From contig CAZGRL010000102.1 in assembly GCA_964528155.1 (NCBI GenBank), positions 1 through 12,769 of the forward strand: a stretch of 12,769 nucleotides of DNA, read 5' to 3'. The position numbers were made by a program, and so were the translations under genes. Below are positions 1 through 6,000 of this stretch, in pieces. The notes under the pieces are model-generated. The model worked only from the letters and a program-made list of their open reading frames with translations, made no database searches and had not been told where the DNA came from. The first letter of the stretch is position 1; each line of letters begins with the position of its first letter. Source of the stretch: G001797105 sp964528155 (GTDB lineage Bacteria; Chloroflexota; Anaerolineae; Anaerolineales; E44-bin32).

Positions 1-1
1 C

Positions 2-79
2 CTGACCTGGATCCAAACCGAGTACAACAACCAGAGCTCGCCTTCGACATTCCTCAAGTCACTCGGCTCCGAGGAGGGC
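2..79 (+). other. C-terminal edge of a LamG/DUF2341 cassette
   Basis: The translated start carries W-I-x-T-E-Y-N-N-Q-S-S-P-S-T-F followed by L-G-S-E-E. The same closing strand ends every LamG domain of the window (near 3128-3187, 7550-7609, 9376-9438, 11428-11490). It shows that the gene extends upstream of the window. Confidence 0.75.
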
Positions 80-3000
80 CAATCGAGCGTCGATATCACC
101 GTCACCGTGTCGCACACCGATGCTGACGGCAGCTCGCCGGCGACGATCGTGACGACTTCGACGACGATCGACTCGACCACGGCCAATCCTCTGGCTCTCG
201 ATCTCGGCTCCGGATTAGCCCGGACTTTCACCGCCGCCGATCCGCAACGTCTACGCGTGGAGATCACCGTCGACGATGTCACAAGTTCAGGGTCATTCGA
301 TCTCTCGTTTGACTCGGCGGGAGAACCTACTCGCCTGGATACGCCGGCGGTCACCGCCCCGGAGAATTCCCTCGCCCTGCTACTGGTGGCGATCCTGATC
401 CCGCTGCTAACAGCAACCCTCACCGCGGGTCGCCGGCTTGGGGTGCGCCTGGTGAGTGTGGTCGGCGCCTTGATCATCGCCCTAGGCCTGTTGGCGAGTC
501 AGATTGGGCTTGTCAGCGCCGCTCCGGACGCGTTCTTCCTGCACCCGTACGCCCTCAACGGCGGGGAGATGATGAACATCTCCCAAGGAACTGGTTCCGC
601 CACCAAAGTCTTCGACACCGCGTCGCAGACGGCAGATTGGTATACAGATCTGGCCTACCCGACAGGCCAGGACGACGCCACGCTGGCCTCCGGCAACTAC
701 TCGCTGCAGATGTACTTCGACCAGCTTCCCGATCCGTGGTGGGACAGCGACTATCTATACCGACAGCAGATCACGGTCACCAACAATGACTCCATTCAAC
801 TGGGCGCGAACACCATCGCCAGCTTCAGTGCTGATACCCAGCAACTGATCAACGGAACGAAGCTTCGCTCTGATGGAAACGACTGGCGCGTGGTCTATTG
901 GAACGGTTCCGACTGGACCGAGATAGCCCAGCACGTCGAGAGCGGTTGGAACACGTCTTCGACGGAAACCTGGTTTCGCTTGCAGGCGGCGATCGATCCA
1001 GCTGCCAGCGACAGCGACTACTACGTTTACTACGGCTGTGCAGCAGAAGCCACTGGCCCCTCGACTTTCAGCACCAGCGAGCAGCTGCTGGAGAGCTATC
1101 TGACGGGCGACGACCAGTCCAACGAGGCCATAGACTGGAACGGCACCGAGTGGGGCGCGGCTCAGGGGTTGCAGTTCAGCGCAGGGACCTCACGCTACTG
1201 GCAGATCACCCGCATCAGTTTCTACCAGAACGATGGGACCGGATCGACAAGTGATGTTGCCGGATTCGTGTTCGACGCCGTCGACTCACTTGAAGGCGAT
1301 GAGATCGCCAATGGCAAGAGTGATCCTGTTGCCTCCGATACCTTCACCAACAATGCCTTCAACGACCTTTCATGGAGCGCTGCACAGCCCAAGGTTGAGA
1401 CCGGCCAGCAGTATTACATCGCCATCTTGCCGACCAGCCCAGCGGGGCGGAACGCCTCCACCGGATGGTTCCGCTGGGACTACGACAACGCTGGTTCGAG
1501 CTATCGCGGCGGGTGCAGTGAATGCAAGGCCTATGGCGTCGCCCAGAACGGCACCTGGGGGTTCTATTTCGTCAACGACGGTGCCGATCGGGTATTCCAG
1601 GTGTACGGCCGGGAAGCGGCCAACAACGATCTCTCCGCCTCGCTGGGCAGCGAAACCGACGCGATCAATGTGCAAATCACCGTCACCGTGCAACACACCG
1701 CCACCGACGGTAGCGACCCTCAGTCCATCACCAGCACCTCAACGACTATCGACTCCAACACGTCAAATCCACTCACGCTCGACCTTGGTTCTGGCGGGCC
1801 CCTGACTTTCACCCAGGCCGATCCTCGCCGGCTACGTGTTCGCATGACCGTCGACCAGGTCAATGGGGCCGGTAGCTTCAGCCTGGCGTACGACTCGGCG
1901 ACTGACCAGACGAACCTGGAAACGCCCAGTCTTGTTGTTCCCGATGTAACGCTGATCTACGTCGTGATCGTTGTCTTCATCCCGATTCTCACCTTTGTTC
2001 TAACCGAGCAGCGTCGTCGTCGGCTGGCGGCCAGGATCCTCAGCGTGGGCATCGCCATCTTTCTGGCTCTGGGGTTGCTTTCGCAAGATGTGATCTCGGC
2101 TGTCGCCTCCCCTGATGCGTTCTATCTCCACGACGCGTCTAAGGGCGCATCCAACTGGTACGACACCGATTGGTCATACAGACAGAAGATCACGATCGAC
2201 CACACGAAAGTCGCTGGAACACCGGACCTTTCCTATTTCCCAGTTCTGGTCAACATGACCGAGGCCGACTGGGCAGATACGGGCCATGGCGGCAAGGTCG
2301 AGCAGTCCGATGGCGGCGACATCCTCTTCACCGCTTCCGACGGCACAACCAAACTCGACCATGAGATCGAGCGATACGACAACACAACCGGTGAGTTGAT
2401 CGCCTGGGTCGAGGTGCCGACCGTCTCCTACAGCGCCGACACCGATATCTACATCTACTATGGGAACTCCACCGGCGTCCCCGACCAGTGGGACAACAAC
2501 GGGACGTGGGATGAGGGTGGAACTCAAAACTACCGGGGAGCCTGGCACCTCAGCGAGGCCTCGGGGAGTGTGTTTGATTCGACTTCGTATGGCTCGAGCG
2601 GCGCCGTGACCGGGACGGTGACACGCCAGGCTACTGGCGTTGTCGGCTATGGCTATGACTACAGCACAGATGGTCAGGTGATCGTAGTCGATCCTGGCGA
2701 TGGCCATCTCGACTTCGGCACGAGCAGTTTCACGGTCAGCATGTGGCTCAATGTGGACCAGAGCACAGGGACCTGGCAACTGCCGCTCGCCAAAGGAGGG
2801 TATTCGGATACCCATCCTGGCTACGCATTCGAAATGAACCCGAGTGCAGACGCGCTCCAATTCGAGATAAGTGATGGGTCCCTCTACGAGATCTCTCCCG
2901 TGAGCACCATTGGATTCGACACCTGGTACTACGTCACCGGCGTGGTCGACAGGGCCAATGACAGCCTTCGTCTTTACGTTGATGGGTCTGAGGTCGGCAC

Positions 3001-6000
3001 CGGGACCGACATCAGTTCTGTCACAGGTCTCGATTCGGATGAGGATCTGACTTTCGCCTTCGATGCATACGATCTCGACGGGCTCCTGGATGACGTCCGT
3101 GTCGCCGCCGGAGCCCGCACTCCGGGTTGGATCGCGACGGAATACAACAACCAGTCCTCCCCCTCCGCTTTCTTCAAGCCCCTTGGCACGCAGGAAGCAC
3201 CAGGTGTCAATCCTGCCGGGCGGACGATGGACCCAATCCTCGGCACGGGCGCGGCAACGCTGACCTTCGATACGAACAGCCAGGTCGAATACTGGTACAC
3301 CGACGTCAGTTATCCGACGGGCCAAGGTGACGCGACGCTCGACGCCGGCAACTACACGATGCACCTTTACTTCGATCAGTTGCCGGATCCGTGGTGGGAT
3401 ACGGCCTACGCGTACCGCAAGCAAATCACCGTCAATGCCACGGACGCGGTGGATGCCGGTTACTCGGTCTCGCTCACCTTCGATCACGCTTCCCTCGTGA
3501 CGGACTCCAAAGCCCTCGGTTCCGGAGAAGACGTGCGCGTCGTGCACTTTGACGGTTCCACATACACCGAACTGGACCGGGCTCTGGATCCGCTTTCTTC
3601 GTGGGACGATGCCAACACTCAGATCTGGTTCGCCCTGGTTGACCCCGTCTCAGCCTTGGGGTCTGACGACAAGTACTACCTTTACTACGGCAACACCGCC
3701 GCCGGCTCACCTCCGGCCGATTGGGCCAACGTCTTCATGCTCGGCGATGACTTCGGTGACGGGACGATCACGTCCGGGCTGGACACCTCCACCGCAGGCA
3801 CGGCCTCGATCAGCGAGACCGGTGGTGAGGCTCTGATCGACCTCGGGACAAACGAGTCGACCGATGCCGGCATTCTTGTCAGCGCCAGCCCGCTTCCGTC
3901 CGACAACCAGTTCGTCATCCGCCACAAAACCAAGGTCGTGAGTGGCGGCGGCGTGAGCAACCCCGAAGTCAAGAATATCGGGATCCAGGAGTCGACCGGG
4001 CAGGCAACTGTCGACACTTCTGCGAACGAGAACTCCCGCCGGCGGATCATCGACTTCACTCGCGTGGACACCGGTGCCCAGATCTATTACTTCGACAGCC
4101 CCGGAAGCGCCAACCACTGGGATGGCGCGGCGTGGCAGACCGGGAATGGGTTCTGGGGCAACCTCTCCCTTGACACCTACTACATCCACGAGCTCGTCAG
4201 CGATGGGACGGACTGGTACGTCCGCGTCAGCGATGCCAATGGGACGGTCCTGACGACGACGACACCGATCGCCTGGACCAGTACCTACGATACCGGCGGT
4301 CCTTTCTGGTTCTACTGGGGCGAGATATACACCGACTTCTACTATGCGGATCAGACGAGTGATTGGGTCTATGTGCGCGACTACGTCCCCTCGGAGCCAA
4401 ACGCAGCTCTCGGTTCGGAGGAGGACGCGCCCTACGTCGACATCACCATCAGCGTGCGGCAAACCGCCGCCGACGGGAGCGACCCGCAGCCGATCGTCAA
4501 CGCCTCAACCAGGATCGACGCCAACACCAGCAACCTACTTGATCTCAGCCTGGGCTCCGGTACCCAGCAGACCTTCACCCAGGCCGATCCGCGCCTCATC
4601 AGGGTCGTGGTCTCAGCGGATCAGGTGAATGGTGTAGGAAGCTTCGACCTGGCCTACGACTCAGCCGGAGAACCGGCCAACCTGGAGACACCCAACCTCA
4701 CGGTTCCCGAAGCCTCCCTTATTTTCGTCCTTCTGGCCCTCTTCATCCCGATACTGACCTTCGTGCTCACGGAGAAACGCCGCCGCCGGATGGCAGCGCG
4801 GCTCGTCAGCATCGCCGTCGCCGTCGTGCTGGCGCTCGGCCTCATGCCGAAAAGTGTGATGCCGGCCTTTGCTTCGCCGGATGCGTTCTACCTACACGAC
4901 AACGCCCTCAACGGTGGCAAGGATATGAACATCACCACCGGCAGTGGGACAGCGGCGATCACCTTCGACACAGTCAGTCAAACGCAGAACTGGTTCACGG
5001 ACATCTCCTATCCCACAGGGCAGGACGACGCCACACTGGCTGCCGGCGCCTATTCGCTTCAGATGTACTTCGACCAGCTGCCCGATCCCTGGTGGGACAG
5101 CAGCTACCTCTATCGAAAGCAGATCACCGTCAGCGCCGGCAGCGACGCGGTGCCCTCGGGCTACTCGATACCGCTGAGCATCGATCACGCCTCCCTCGTC
5201 AACGGGGGGAAGTCATTGGGCTCGGGGGACGATCTTCGGATCGTGTACTGGAATGGATCGGGCTGGCAGGAACTGGACCGTTCACTCGATGAGCTCTCCA
5301 GCTGGGATGACTCCGCAACGACCGTCTGGTTCCGCACGCAGGCTGGGATTTCAGCCAGCGGGTCGGACAACAACTACTACGTGTATTACGGGAACTCGAG
5401 CGCGGGCGCGCCGCCGGCTGACAAAGCGAACATCTTCGATCTTTGGGACGACTTCAACGATCTGGCCGACTGGTCGACCTGGGCCGACGATAGCGATCGC
5501 AACGGTCAGACGGTGAGTGCGACTATCTCCAGCGGCATCCTGACGATCGACGCCGGAGGCGGGAATCTCGGCGGAGTCCAGCACGACACTTACGCTCCCG
5601 GGAACAGCTATGGTTTCGCCAGCCGGTCTCGCGCCCGCGCCGTGTCGGTCATCACCGACGATTTGGCGCCCACCTGCTGGTTCATCAACGCGCCGGCTGG
5701 TCAAACCTACTGCTACGAAACGAGAGGCAATGCACCTCGGAACCGCTACATCTTGAAGTATGACAGCTCCCAGCCCGAAGGGAGTGACTTCAACATCGAG
5801 ACCGAGGAGAGCATTGGCCCATTTCCGTCGGCTGACGTCTGGAACATCTACGATGTGGAGCGTTTGACCGATGGCACAATGCGTGCAATCCGCGACGGGA
5901 GCCAGCAATTCCCTCTCAGCGGATGGTCGACCGCCGACACTTCTGAGTCTTCCGGCGGGTTCGGCCTGGGTGGGGAAAGCGGGGCGGGCGAGACCTACGA

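Noticed and set aside
368..520. Hydrophobic pairs considered as transporter or pore segments
   Set aside because: Only two helices occur at each site, separated by hundreds of extracellular-type beta residues, and the second has signal-peptide features. Anchor plus signal peptide explains them better.
2174..3547. Long reverse-strand open frame (457 codons)
   Set aside because: It is a shadow of GC-rich forward coding sequence. The translation shows no domain, while the forward frame encodes clear DUF2341 and LamG strands.
4771..4792. GGAG upstream of the in-frame ATG at 4790 as a ribosome binding site
   Set aside because: The spacing of about 15 bases is too long, and the bases are constrained by the coding sequence of the arginine cluster.
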